Virus record (IMG/VR): IMGVR_UViG_3300029985_000693 | Span: 1-64,000 of that record | DNA from: a virus | DNA: 64,000 nt | Direction: 5' to 3' (one strand) | Shown here: positions 43,401-52,118 of the stretch, one piece after another | Numbering within the stretch: the stretch's first letter is position 1 | Layout of the letters: the number at the start of each line of letters is the position of its first letter | Program-made: the position numbers and the translations under genes | Notes under the pieces: generated by a model | Databases searched by the model: none | The model's input: the letters and a program-made list of their open reading frames with translations, nothing else | Told to the model about the DNA's origin: nothing

Positions 43401-46102
43401 ATTCAAATGATTTTAGTCAATACAAGATATTTGCCCATCCAAGGACCTATCTCCAATACCCTCCAAGTTCCAATACGGAAACTCAAGGAATGTTGTTTAG
43501 ATTAAATACCTATGGTTCTTCAGCGGGTACATTCTATAATAACCAGAACAACTTTAGTGGAAATACCTACGTTCAGTACGTAAATCCACCGGTACCCAAC
43601 GCTCCTGTAACTGTTACTGCTGGACCGCAAGTAAGTGGTACGCCCCCTTACAATCTAGATGGATTTGTAATTAATATAGCCCTACCATCAACTCCCCAAT
43701 TAACTGGATTCCAACCCCAACCCTTATGGGCTGCGGAGTACATAGCTGGCTCTTCAACCTCACCCCAAGGTGCAGCCATTATGATGTGTGGCGTTACTGG
43801 AAATGCCACGTATATTAGTTCTAATCTTTGGAGTTTTTCAGTTACAGCTAATGCTTATACCGGAAATCATCACTTCAAAAATGGGGACTATTTTTATATA
43901 TTTTCTGGTTCTGGATTACCTGCGGGCCAATGCCAAGTTCAAGCTGCTGGATTAACTTCTACTGGTTTTGAGTTTGTTTATGTAATTGCAAATGGAAGCA
44001 CGGCAAGTTCAACCAACTCCGTATTGGTTGCCATACCCAACCCCACATACGTACCGGCCACGCCAGCTTGGGGTACCGGAGCGGGACCTGGAGATTTGAT
44101 GTCCTTTTATGGGGCTGGATTCAACAATGCTTTTCTCGATAATGCATTTAGAATCAAAGCCATGGATAATACCAATAGGTTGTGGGTATTAATTTATGGT
44201 GATTACACTTTGTTTGCATCCTTGGGTACGACCTTAAACTACACGACCCTACAACAACCCAACTCACTCTACGCTCCAGACCTTAGCCAAACAACTGCCA
44301 ATTCTGCATTTGCCAACCTAATAAATAGTGCCCCTGGCAATCAATGGGTGACAGCGGCTGCTCCAGTCTGGACTCTTAGCGCCGGACCAGTCACTCAAGT
44401 GAGTGAATCATCTAGCGATCGTTTGTGGTTTCTCGGAGACACCTATTTTGACCAGGGTTTATTTACAGGAGGGGATTTCTATGTGGAATCGTCTGTATAC
44501 AACCCAGGTTCAGCACCAAATGAATACCAATTACAAAGTGGTGTTTTCGCTACGGTCCCAAATCCATCCAACTCGGCATGGGCTACAAACGAAGACTGGC
44601 CATACGAAACAGCATATTTAGTGCCAGTAACCATTAAAAGTTTATTGAATTACCTTAATAATCTCTCCATTAATGGTATTAGTAATACCGGGAACGTAGA
44701 AGCCGCCAATAATATGTTGGAACTACAGATTAATACCGACACTATTGGATCTACCGGTAGTGTGCAAATATCTGCCACTAAGGGCAATACCGCTACCGCC
44801 TCTGTGGTTGGTATGGCCACGCCCCAACTTAATGGTAATTGTACCATGTTCGATGTAGAGACTTCCCAAGCGTTGGGTTTCTGTGCCAATCAATGGGTTT
44901 CTTTACAAAATACTACTCCGGTATCGTTGAACCTAGGTTTTGGTTCAACATCAACAATGACGGTTACCAATCCAACATCAACAACCAGTAGTCTTACGGT
45001 TGGTACTGCTGGTCAATGGGGAACCCAACTTGCTGATATATCGGGAGGAATATGGAGAGTAGAAAAACAAGGTAATTTCGCTTGCTATATACTAATGCCC
45101 GATAATTATTCCAGTTTTGGTGGACCAGACGAGCTATGCTGGGTTAATTTTGCAGATTCTGGTCTTCCGGCTGGGAATCAGGGATATTTCCGTATAGTAA
45201 ACTTCGTAAACAATGGTTCTTCTGGAGCCTTCAAACGTAACGCTATTTGGGTTGAAAATCCAAATGCGGTCGAGGGTGTTTATACTATTTCAGACGTATT
45301 TATTTACGACCAAAATTCAGTACGACCAGGAGACACTCTAAATATAAATGGAACAGTGCTTGGTGCGTCTGTTTCGGGGAGTTATAAAGTATCTGAAATC
45401 ACAGATGCCGGAACCGTAACAACCATAACAGTTACCGGAAACATACCAGCCCAAGGACCTGTAACCCTATCGGGTTCAACTTATGGTCAATTCCAGGTAG
45501 TACCTCAAAAACCAGCTAGATTAATTGAAAAGCTAGCATACGTTCAACCGGATGGAGCCAATATTGGTTATACATTAATGGGTATTTGCTCCGGAAACGG
45601 GTCAGAATACATCTCTGCGGCCCTGGGAACGGTAGTGACAGCCTTGGACAAGCTAGATTTCAATACGGATCTTCTAAGTGGTATCGATGCCTACAGAGTA
45701 AATACAGGTCTAATAGCCCAATGCAACAAAATAGTATATGGAGATCCATCCGATACGGTAACATTTCCAGGAGTATTAAGCTCTGGTACCAATATAAATA
45801 TAAATGGTCCAATTGTAACCAGGGTTGTATTAAGCATGGCTGTTAGAATAGTTCAAGGAATCCAAAACAACATCGTTCCTCAAGTACAGAACGCTGTTAC
45901 TCAGTTGATTAATTCAAACACCATAGGAACTCCAATAGCTCTAAGCTCAATAATCGATGCGGCCAGCAATGTTCCAGGAGTGGAATCGGTCGTAATGATA
46001 TCTCCCCCCTTAACAGATTCTACAGATACCATTTCGGTTCAACCATACGAAAAGGCTATGGTAATTAACGTAAACGATATAGCGGTAAGTGTGTTATCCT
46101 AA
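40406..46102 (+). CDS. Giant baseplate wedge protein, gpJ/gp6-like (1898 aa)
   Basis: The largest gene of the window (1898 residues). Residues 10-110 match the start of gpJ/gp6-type wedge proteins (helices then LINRGADEGLTP). Residues 270-320 hold the conserved ESEDSFRQRIKDVISSRNTGT segment of this family. The C-terminal 250 residues (VVLSMAVRIVQGIQNNIVPQVQNAVTQLI, then SSIIDAASNVPGVESVVM) are also typical. Between about residues 350 and 1640 lies a very large insertion of beta-rich repeats (for example GLPAGQ/SGLPAGNQG phrases). Typical relatives have 350-700 residues, so the insertion probably carries exposed domains. Confidence 0.75.
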   Translation: MANSPQPQPLSYQQLLGNSVNTLLTKLGLSGLTVGGPLLSVMETVATGQARTNADLFAMLASQDLDNCTGTALINRGADEGLTPINATYAQQNNLVITDTSFTPITSSVYQGAPAPIAGSSAVVILTNTSFPSTGAIYIGRGTLNYEGPLNYSSITNSGAYSTINLTTPTTRYHNKGESVILSQGGSRLIQTGTICSTQPNNNVSVAQYSILNDYTILDGDNTLGGIAIIALNPGSGGNAAANSITYFPTPPFNGATINNPQPLTNGLDQESEDSFRQRIKDVISSRNTGTNLAITTAVTGATAPDESAVVVSATTYASPVNTLYIDDGTGYEEKSEGIGLETIYVDPSGGSQYVGLTGGTPMAKAFVQTTIQEPYALVDGAELRVAVNGVAYSVFFDSYEFNNINNATAYEVVAAINNDPQAPFLARVCNVGNSVAIQAKADTDEDIQVVSALSTIDANNYLQFPLTHTYTLDLYKNDRLLSKDGVLAQVYSADQSVWGGISDGATLDIAIDGTSTQSITFTNADFIALGQLGVSASVPLSIWAQVFNNKIAGITATVQNGQLLVTSNAGPVSRAEVSIISGSLITSGMFIVQTAMGQPNDYTLNRNTATISLTNPLLIGDTLSAGSEYTRSYIKSQSFTTITTPTGTSNQWWVVDGNVNIIQTGLNNNISIAVTYNSARNSTTLTDSTFGTAFSTLSDGDWIIVWDPSLAGVGISGVFRVYSCNPASISFRQASTPTVGSITMSNNGVTALSCTAPIQKFTVSSSTTYSAATLLNLYLAQLEGVDVYQTNTTSLRVATKTWGTSGQIALVAADLNGQLLPFSTGIVSNQFYHYGFDVSKSVLGTPEFYWLGQTGSPSGSTIPVDYAQASFIGLQANYEDPIKLGIGPPTSAWNALLTSDKYSFNNIYDFTSTSITTDTITNPSITNDSLFLTNPFALLPTDTLDVVFDGDNTSKNYSVPLGYPVKPYSPSPSDVGWYQTNSYLTNPDGTSLNVQFGNSNDFSQYKIFAHPRTYLQYPPSSNTETQGMLFRLNTYGSSAGTFYNNQNNFSGNTYVQYVNPPVPNAPVTVTAGPQVSGTPPYNLDGFVINIALPSTPQLTGFQPQPLWAAEYIAGSSTSPQGAAIMMCGVTGNATYISSNLWSFSVTANAYTGNHHFKNGDYFYIFSGSGLPAGQCQVQAAGLTSTGFEFVYVIANGSTASSTNSVLVAIPNPTYVPATPAWGTGAGPGDLMSFYGAGFNNAFLDNAFRIKAMDNTNRLWVLIYGDYTLFASLGTTLNYTTLQQPNSLYAPDLSQTTANSAFANLINSAPGNQWVTAAAPVWTLSAGPVTQVSESSSDRLWFLGDTYFDQGLFTGGDFYVESSVYNPGSAPNEYQLQSGVFATVPNPSNSAWATNEDWPYETAYLVPVTIKSLLNYLNNLSINGISNTGNVEAANNMLELQINTDTIGSTGSVQISATKGNTATASVVGMATPQLNGNCTMFDVETSQALGFCANQWVSLQNTTPVSLNLGFGSTSTMTVTNPTSTTSSLTVGTAGQWGTQLADISGGIWRVEKQGNFACYILMPDNYSSFGGPDELCWVNFADSGLPAGNQGYFRIVNFVNNGSSGAFKRNAIWVENPNAVEGVYTISDVFIYDQNSVRPGDTLNINGTVLGASVSGSYKVSEITDAGTVTTITVTGNIPAQGPVTLSGSTYGQFQVVPQKPARLIEKLAYVQPDGANIGYTLMGICSGNGSEYISAALGTVVTALDKLDFNTDLLSGIDAYRVNTGLIAQCNKIVYGDPSDTVTFPGVLSSGTNININGPIVTRVVLSMAVRIVQGIQNNIVPQVQNAVTQLINSNTIGTPIALSSIIDAASNVPGVESVVMISPPLTDSTDTISVQPYEKAMVINVNDIAVSVLS

Positions 46103-46105
46103 TAT

Positions 46106-47449
46106 ATGGCATTTACAGTTACAAACTCAGTTCAAAATAGTAACTTTTCGATCAGGTTAACCTTTTCGTTGCCACCTAGAGCTTTAGGGGATGGAAACTT
46201 TGCCGATGCATTAAATCCTATAAATTATCTGATTAAATCACCAAGTGCGGCTACTGCTCCTACTAGCAACATAAATACAGTTCCAGGAGATCCTCTATCT
46301 ATAGACTTGGTATTCACTCAAATATTAAACACGGGTAATTATCTGGTTCAAGTAGGACCCAATATCGAATCAGCGGGTAACTTACCGGAATCTATAGGTA
46401 TTATTACCAATCTAACGGTGCCCATAGATATATCTATACCCCAAAGCCTTACGGTTGGAATAGACGCCCAAACAAGCGAAACGCAATTAATGGATAATTT
46501 CAATTTAGCCCTTAGGGGTGACAATTGGACTGCCTTGATTTCTTCTTTGGCCGTTGGACAACAAGCCATATCTGAAAACTCAGAAGCTGTATTTAATCAA
46601 TTATTCTACTCTACAGCTCAAGGACAATATCTAGACAAAAAGATGGCTGAGATTAACTTAACCAGACCTATAAATTTTGGTTTAAATGATGAGGTATTTA
46701 GAGAAGTTGGATTGGTTACAAAAAACCATAAGCTGTTAAATAGTTCTATTTGGAAAATACTAGACGCCTATTACGGCGACAACGAAGTTAAAGTATTTCA
46801 AGAAACCACCACATTCCAACCATGGGCTCTATCCAATGGGCAGCAATTATTCATACAAATAGATGGTTTTCCAATGATTAAAGCAACATTTAATACGGCT
46901 AATTTTACAGATATAGCCAATGCCACAGCTATAGAATGTGCGGGAGTAATCAATAGAGCCTTTACGTTAAACAATATAAACGCTTATGCTATAGATTATT
47001 TCAATCCAGAAGATTCAAATACATATTTACGTATATTTTCAAATACATACAGTTTGGCTGCGGACGTAAGGATATTGGGTGGTGAAGCTCAAAATGAGTT
47101 CCTTTTTGCTCTGTTGGTCGGAAGGTCGTTGGGAGAACTACCAACCGTTCCTACTTGGCATATAGTCCCTCAAGGCAACGGAATAGTTAGAATGACTTAC
47201 TATGCTGGACCGACTCCTGATATTTCTGGGGTACAAGTAGGAGATTACCTTAATTTTTATGGTACAACAACAACTAATAGGGGTACCTGGGTTATAACAG
47301 CTATATATGTAGATCCAGTATCCAATACCTATTGGTTTGAATTTTTCAATCTAAATGGAGTTACAGAGACATTTATAGAATCCACAAATACTGATTTGAT
47401 GTTCTTTAGACCGGTTAGGGGAAGTGTTCAGAAGGGGTATGTAGTATAA
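46106..47449 (+). CDS. Baseplate-associated protein (447 aa)
   Basis: A 447-residue protein. Residues 1-115 look like an Ig-type strand domain (FSIRLTFSLPPR...NYLVQVGPNIESAG). Residues 120-240 are helical and polar. Residues 350-447 (GNGIVRMTYYAGP, GVQVGDYLNFYG, RGTWVITAIYVD) resemble phrases in the insertion of the giant wedge protein, so the two probably share a domain. It follows the wedge gene by three bases and is likely a second wedge or tail-fibre attachment component. The stop overlaps the next start by one base. Confidence 0.55.
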   Translation: MAFTVTNSVQNSNFSIRLTFSLPPRALGDGNFADALNPINYLIKSPSAATAPTSNINTVPGDPLSIDLVFTQILNTGNYLVQVGPNIESAGNLPESIGIITNLTVPIDISIPQSLTVGIDAQTSETQLMDNFNLALRGDNWTALISSLAVGQQAISENSEAVFNQLFYSTAQGQYLDKKMAEINLTRPINFGLNDEVFREVGLVTKNHKLLNSSIWKILDAYYGDNEVKVFQETTTFQPWALSNGQQLFIQIDGFPMIKATFNTANFTDIANATAIECAGVINRAFTLNNINAYAIDYFNPEDSNTYLRIFSNTYSLAADVRILGGEAQNEFLFALLVGRSLGELPTVPTWHIVPQGNGIVRMTYYAGPTPDISGVQVGDYLNFYGTTTTNRGTWVITAIYVDPVSNTYWFEFFNLNGVTETFIESTNTDLMFFRPVRGSVQKGYVV

Positions 47450-48417
47450 TGTCAGATAATTCAATACTGGTTGTATTACCTGTAACTACTACCTCTTTAT
47501 CCAGGGAAGAGGGTACAGGCTCTTACCTGCACGCCTCCACTGTACACAACATAACAGACTATTCGATTACCATAGCCTCCAACCAAACCACAGCCAGCAT
47601 CATAGTGACTACGGTAGACAACCACGGCCTACAAGTTGGCGATTGGGTGTTTATCGATGGAGTACAATGGCCAGTCACTTTGGTTAGTGGAGATTGGGTT
47701 ATCAATGGAAACGATCCATCCATTATTTTTGCTGCGGGTAGATTAAATGGATTATTCAGGGTCAGCATAATAGGTACCAGCACAATATTTGGTTTTAATA
47801 TAGAAAATACTATTTTAGGACCGTTACCAACCCAACATATTACCAATACAGGTACAGTGGCTGCTGTTGCACAACCAGTAAATACAGAGTTTCCGGGTCC
47901 TTATATATTTGATCCTGTCGATGGTATAAGTATAACCGATACCTCTACTGATATAGAACAATCAATTCCGGTTGGTTCCACCAATCCTGTCTTGACCGTA
48001 TCATCTACAAACGGCTGGCCAAATACTCCTGGCTGGGTAGCCATAGGATATGGTTCTAGTTATTTCGATAGGCCGATTAAATATGTAGGAGTGCAAGATT
48101 CTACCCATTTACAAATAGACCCCAACTATGTTTTTCCAAAGAACATAAGTTCTGGTACAGACGTAACCTTACTATACAGCAAGGCTCCTTGGATTCCTCC
48201 CAATATAACGTCAGTAGGGGCTTTTTGGGCTACCGCCAATACAGCCGGAGTAAATGCAGCCATTACGGATATAACAGCCATAGTTGCTTCAGGAGTGGAT
48301 TTGACCTTTGACGTTATTTATCCAGGAGATACAGGCTTGGGGGCCGCAGGTTATCCTACCAGTGGTAACGGTAAATTATCAAGTATTACGCAGGTATACG
48401 ATATTAACGGGGAATAA
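47449..48417 (+). CDS. Baseplate or tail-fibre-region protein (322 aa)
   Basis: A 322-residue beta-rich protein with low charge. It includes GLQVGDWVFIDGVQWPV and GLFRVSIIGTSTIFGF, the same type of 'VGDxV/L ... G.FRV' strand module found in the two preceding genes. This points to a shared, repeated baseplate domain. The ATG overlaps the previous stop (TAATG). No catalytic motif is seen. Confidence 0.55.
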   Translation: MSDNSILVVLPVTTTSLSREEGTGSYLHASTVHNITDYSITIASNQTTASIIVTTVDNHGLQVGDWVFIDGVQWPVTLVSGDWVINGNDPSIIFAAGRLNGLFRVSIIGTSTIFGFNIENTILGPLPTQHITNTGTVAAVAQPVNTEFPGPYIFDPVDGISITDTSTDIEQSIPVGSTNPVLTVSSTNGWPNTPGWVAIGYGSSYFDRPIKYVGVQDSTHLQIDPNYVFPKNISSGTDVTLLYSKAPWIPPNITSVGAFWATANTAGVNAAITDITAIVASGVDLTFDVIYPGDTGLGAAGYPTSGNGKLSSITQVYDINGE

Positions 48418-48864
48418 ATGACCCAAGCTGCTTCCAATAAAGTAATGGGTGGTTCCCAAATACTGGTATTTATTAACGGATTTCCATGGGGAAACTGCCG
48501 TAGCATAAGGTTGCGTATCGTAAACACATCCAAAAAGCTGTTTGGATTAGATAGCGCCTTTCCTTTTGATAACATCCCTACCACAATACAGGTAGATGGA
48601 ACCATAGAACTATATAAACTGGTGGGGGATGGAGGGTTGGAGGGACAAGAAATAACAGCCCCTCCTCTTTTGGTTCAAAACTCCATGTTTGCCAGCATAA
48701 TTTTAATAAACAGAATAAGCCAAGAAGTGATATTTCGTTCCGATACCTGTTTGGTCCAATCTCAAGATTGGGATATACCCTCCAGAGGTATAATTAGTGG
48801 GTCAGTAGGCTTTACGGCCATCGATTGGACCAGCGACGGTATCCAACTAGAAAGCACGATTTAA
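48418..48864 (+). CDS. Small beta-barrel-like tail protein (148 aa)
   Basis: A 148-residue protein directly abutting the previous gene. It has strands typical of tube-like or baseplate ring proteins (QILVFINGFPWGNCRSIRLRI, IQVDGTIELYKL, MFASIILINR, GIISGSVGFTAID). The overall size and plan resemble tail-tube-fold proteins used as adaptor rings. The fold call is inferred from strand pattern only. Confidence 0.5.
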   Translation: MTQAASNKVMGGSQILVFINGFPWGNCRSIRLRIVNTSKKLFGLDSAFPFDNIPTTIQVDGTIELYKLVGDGGLEGQEITAPPLLVQNSMFASIILINRISQEVIFRSDTCLVQSQDWDIPSRGIISGSVGFTAIDWTSDGIQLESTI

Positions 48865-48875
48865 AAGGATAGACT

Positions 48876-48938
48876 ATGAAAAAACAACAACTTGAAAATC
48901 CAAAAATGGCTAAAAAAGAACAAAAAGGCGGTATATAA
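48876..48938 (+). CDS. Twenty-residue Lys/Gln-rich peptide
   Basis: An ATG with a good ribosome binding site (AAAAGGATAGACT) opens 20 codons (MKKQQLENPKMAKKEQKGGI). Its TAA overlaps the ATG of the fibre gene at 48938 (TAATG). A tiny coupled gene placed this way may serve to set translation of the next gene, or may be a basic structural peptide. Confidence 0.5.
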   Translation: MKKQQLENPKMAKKEQKGGI

Positions 48939-51247
48939 TGTCTGTACTTAGAGCGGCTGCTTTATATAGTCAACAGCGCGTAGACGTTTCTACATTGCGG
49001 CTTTTTGACGCAGGAGTGCAAGGAGATTTTGACTGTTTAGCCGGTCAAATTATGAGTGGTAGGGATCCTTTGGTGATCAGAGGGGCTACTATCAATCCAG
49101 CCGGTATTGGTGGTCCTCCTACGGCCCTACAATTAGACCTTTCCGATACAGCGCTGCTCCATTATGGAGCCACCTCTTCGGGAACCATATTTTATACAGC
49201 TGAATCAGAGCCAGTACAAATACTATCCACCACAAATCCACTAATTGTTGGTTCCTTTACGGCAAATACAGTAAATTATGTTGGTTTGGATTTGGTCCGA
49301 ATACCAGACGACACAACTGCCGACCAAGTAGCTTTTTTGATACCCAATTTGGATCAAGAAGTATACCGCGAAACAGATACAGGGCAAATTCTACAATACC
49401 GTATTTACATTTCTACTACCCTTTTCGGTTCTAGTCCAAATGTTTGCCCGGTAGCTCAAGTCGCTGTAGATGACCGTGGCAACGTAACGAGCATAGAGGA
49501 CTGCCGACCCATGTCGTTCCGGCTAGGAAGCGGTGGAGACAGTCCTAGCGCCTCAAATAGCTATGTTTGGCCTTCGTCCACCCTGCGCTTAGTAGAACCA
49601 AATATAAGTTCGACCAGCACCAGCAATAATCCATTCGTTTCTGCTGATAAGTCTATTTACAGCCAAAAAGCTTGGCAAGATGCCGTAATGTCTCGTATAT
49701 GGGAAATAGGTGGTGGTAGCAATTGGTACAGCCCATCCACAGGTGCAAACGATGTTGTAACGGCCATAGGTGCTGGAGGTGGATTTACCTATGTATCTCC
49801 AACACTTACATGGACCGGAATAACTGTTGGTTTTACAAATTCAAACGCCAACTACAATACCATTACAAATGGTACTGCCGATTTAAGCGCTACAGGTAGT
49901 GTACTTTACATACTATTAGACAGAAGCGATACCAGCCCTAGTACCGCTTTAGTTCCTGCTGTTTGTCAGTGGAACAACCTATACTTACAGGGATCTGGGA
50001 CTCCTGGAATCCCATATGCTTTGGCTTGGAATTTCAACGGTACGGTTTACGCTAGAGGAGATGGAAATCCAGTTCCTATTGTTTTAGGAGGGGTTGCTAC
50101 GGTTAGCTCTGGAGGTACTGGCACTACTGGTATCGTTGAAATCTACAACGACCCCACTAGCTTATACACAAACAGTGGAACCTCCAGTACCTCCACCCCT
50201 ATTGTACCGGTGATGTCTGGAGCCCATAGCGGACAAATATTAGCTCTAGGCTTAACACGTCCAGCTTCAGGAACAATAATGATTGGTGCCAATACCTATG
50301 ATACTGGAGTGAGTATTGGTCAATCTGGATTTGGAACAAGTTTAACTTTAACTGGCGCTCTTAATCATCACAACTCAGTTTCATCAGGAGTTACATGGTT
50401 TCAGACAGACAACGTAATTGGTGGATATTCAGACGTGTTCCGGGGAAAAGCTGGAAATTCAACCACAAATGCCTTAATTGAGGTGGTTGGACAAACCCCT
50501 GGCGCTCAAATTAAACTAGAAAACGACTCTTCTACTTTATTGAGTTTGGTAGGAAATACAACCGCCTACCCTGCCGCTGGAACAGGAACAGGAGCTACAA
50601 ATACTGGTTCTCAAATCAATACGGGGACATCAGGCCCATTGGTTCTAGTTGGAGGTGGAGTGTCAACTAGCGGTCCTGGAGTGATTTTAAATACAGAAGC
50701 AGCGTTAGTAAGTGGGAAAGCTGTGTCTATTAGAAATTTCAACACAGAAATAGCATCAATAGACTATCAAGGTTATATAACAAGTGCCGGAAATCTAATT
50801 CCACCTCCAGGTGTTGGTATGTGTAATTATGCATCAGCCGCCGTAAGCGTTACAAATAGTCAAAGTCATTTATGGGTAGGTTCCGTAAGTGCAAACCCCG
50901 TAACACCAATTGGCGGTGTTACAATTTCTACAACCGCTGGAGCTACAAATGGAGCACTTACAATACCAGCGACTCAGGGTACATACATAATAACCATTGG
51001 AGGGACGGCCCTTTTTTCAAGCGCTGCAAATTATACCTACTCAATTTATAACATGACTGTTGGTTCGGCATCTTTTACTGGAACAGTCACACTAAGCTCC
51101 ACGGCAGCCGTCGTATTGTCTGGAGCCTATGTCTTCCAGCCACTTGGGATTTCAAATACATTTATTATTTCATTGGTAGCTGGTCTTGCTGGACCATACA
51201 CTGTCACAAGTGATAGTTTGTTTTTAATGGCACAAAGAGTGGCTTAA
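48938..51247 (+). CDS. Tail fibre or fibre-baseplate connector (769 aa)
   Basis: A 769-residue protein. The N-terminal 200 residues (VDVSTLRLFDAGVQGDFDCL, then NYVGLDLVRIPDDTT and QILQYRIYISTTLFG) have the layout of phage baseplate-anchoring proteins that carry fibres. Residues 210-560 are Ser/Thr/Gly-rich fibre-like sequence. Residues 440-600 include a GSQINTGTSGPLVLVGGGVS repeat-like stretch, and the C-terminus (SAANYTYSIYNMTVGSASFTG) resembles C1q-like or TNF-like tips. It is likely a receptor-binding component. The family call is by composition and position. Confidence 0.55.
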   Translation: MSVLRAAALYSQQRVDVSTLRLFDAGVQGDFDCLAGQIMSGRDPLVIRGATINPAGIGGPPTALQLDLSDTALLHYGATSSGTIFYTAESEPVQILSTTNPLIVGSFTANTVNYVGLDLVRIPDDTTADQVAFLIPNLDQEVYRETDTGQILQYRIYISTTLFGSSPNVCPVAQVAVDDRGNVTSIEDCRPMSFRLGSGGDSPSASNSYVWPSSTLRLVEPNISSTSTSNNPFVSADKSIYSQKAWQDAVMSRIWEIGGGSNWYSPSTGANDVVTAIGAGGGFTYVSPTLTWTGITVGFTNSNANYNTITNGTADLSATGSVLYILLDRSDTSPSTALVPAVCQWNNLYLQGSGTPGIPYALAWNFNGTVYARGDGNPVPIVLGGVATVSSGGTGTTGIVEIYNDPTSLYTNSGTSSTSTPIVPVMSGAHSGQILALGLTRPASGTIMIGANTYDTGVSIGQSGFGTSLTLTGALNHHNSVSSGVTWFQTDNVIGGYSDVFRGKAGNSTTNALIEVVGQTPGAQIKLENDSSTLLSLVGNTTAYPAAGTGTGATNTGSQINTGTSGPLVLVGGGVSTSGPGVILNTEAALVSGKAVSIRNFNTEIASIDYQGYITSAGNLIPPPGVGMCNYASAAVSVTNSQSHLWVGSVSANPVTPIGGVTISTTAGATNGALTIPATQGTYIITIGGTALFSSAANYTYSIYNMTVGSASFTGTVTLSSTAAVVLSGAYVFQPLGISNTFIISLVAGLAGPYTVTSDSLFLMAQRVA

Positions 51248-51256
51248 CGGAAAGGT

Positions 51257-51270
51257 AATTTTACTAAATT
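51257..51270 (+). promoter_or_regulatory. AATTTTAC box before the last rightward gene
   Basis: AATTTTACTAAATT directly precedes the ATG at 51271. As at 37827, the only Shine-Dalgarno-like sequence (AAAGG) is upstream of the box. Confidence 0.45.
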
Positions 51271-51669
51271 ATGGCTCAACCAACCACTTTACAACAATTT
51301 AACGTAGCATTATCCTCCAACGGCGCTGCCAATGGAACCGTAGTTATTCCAACAAACAACGCATCTATGACTATGGTAGGAGCTACTGTGTTCTTGAACG
51401 ACAGTACCAATACCATTGGGCAAGAATGCGTTGTAACGTCTGTAGACGGGACCACCGGTACGATAGGTATACGGTTTGTACGTAATGAGCAAACTACCAA
51501 CAATGACTATGGTTTCGGTGGAAGCGCCAATTACGGACCGCCTCAATATGGCAGGACTAGTTGTGCGGCTTACCTAACAGCCAATAGTGCCTACATGTTA
51601 CAGCCGGCCCAGCTATTGTTTAATGGTAAATCAGACGATAGCTCAACTGCTGGCCCTCTAACAACCTAG
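51271..51669 (+). CDS. Small virion-type protein (132 aa)
   Basis: A 132-residue protein, low in charge, with an N-terminal strand set (NGTVVIPTNNASMTMVGATV) loosely like the N-termini of the proteins at 7380 and 8138, and a Gly/Tyr/Pro loop (GFGGSANYGPPQYGR). It shares the AATTATGGC start context of abundant virion genes. It is the last rightward gene and its stop is two bases from the stop of the convergent deformylase gene. It may be a decoration or fibre-tip protein. Confidence 0.55.
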   Translation: MAQPTTLQQFNVALSSNGAANGTVVIPTNNASMTMVGATVFLNDSTNTIGQECVVTSVDGTTGTIGIRFVRNEQTTNNDYGFGGSANYGPPQYGRTSCAAYLTANSAYMLQPAQLLFNGKSDDSSTAGPLTT

Positions 51670-51671
51670 AC

Positions 51672-52118
51672 CTATTTATGGCCCTTGCTGGTCATAAGGA
51701 CACCCCAAGCATGATCTATTTCATGTTGTATACATTGAGCTTTTAAGCCCGTAGCTGTGTCGGTCCATGTAGTACCATGTGGGTCTTGGTAGGTTACCTT
51801 GATTTTATCAAATCTAGATACAAACAGATAATTACCTTTATCAGATAAACACCCTTCGTATTTTTCCACCAAAACACTTCTCGGAGTTGTAACCCAGGAA
51901 GCATTTATGTATACCTTTTTGATACCGTCAATATAGGTAACAAATACTTGTACCGGCACACCTATCTGTACGGCTGATAATCCAACTCCACCCTCTACCA
52001 TTAAGGTGTCTTGAAGATTTTTGATTAAATCAAGGATTTCACTGTTAAATTCAGTAACAGGAGCCGACTTTTGGGAAAGTAACGGCTCTGATATAGAGAG
52101 AACTGGATATACAGCCAT
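51672..52118 (-). CDS. def: Peptide deformylase
   Basis: A 148-residue peptide deformylase, which removes the formyl group from N-terminal fMet of new proteins. All three family motifs are intact: GVGLSAVQIG (44-53), EGCLS (88-92, metal-ligand Cys90) and QHEIDH (131-136, two His ligands and the catalytic Glu). It lacks the C-terminal extension of bacterial enzymes (about 165-170 residues), as do several other phage deformylases. It is probably expressed from the promoter at 52457 with the gene at 52127. A likely role is supporting protein synthesis when host deformylase is limiting. Confidence 0.92.
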   Translation of the reverse strand: MAVYPVLSISEPLLSQKSAPVTEFNSEILDLIKNLQDTLMVEGGVGLSAVQIGVPVQVFVTYIDGIKKVYINASWVTTPRSVLVEKYEGCLSDKGNYLFVSRFDKIKVTYQDPHGTTWTDTATGLKAQCIQHEIDHAWGVLMTSKGHK

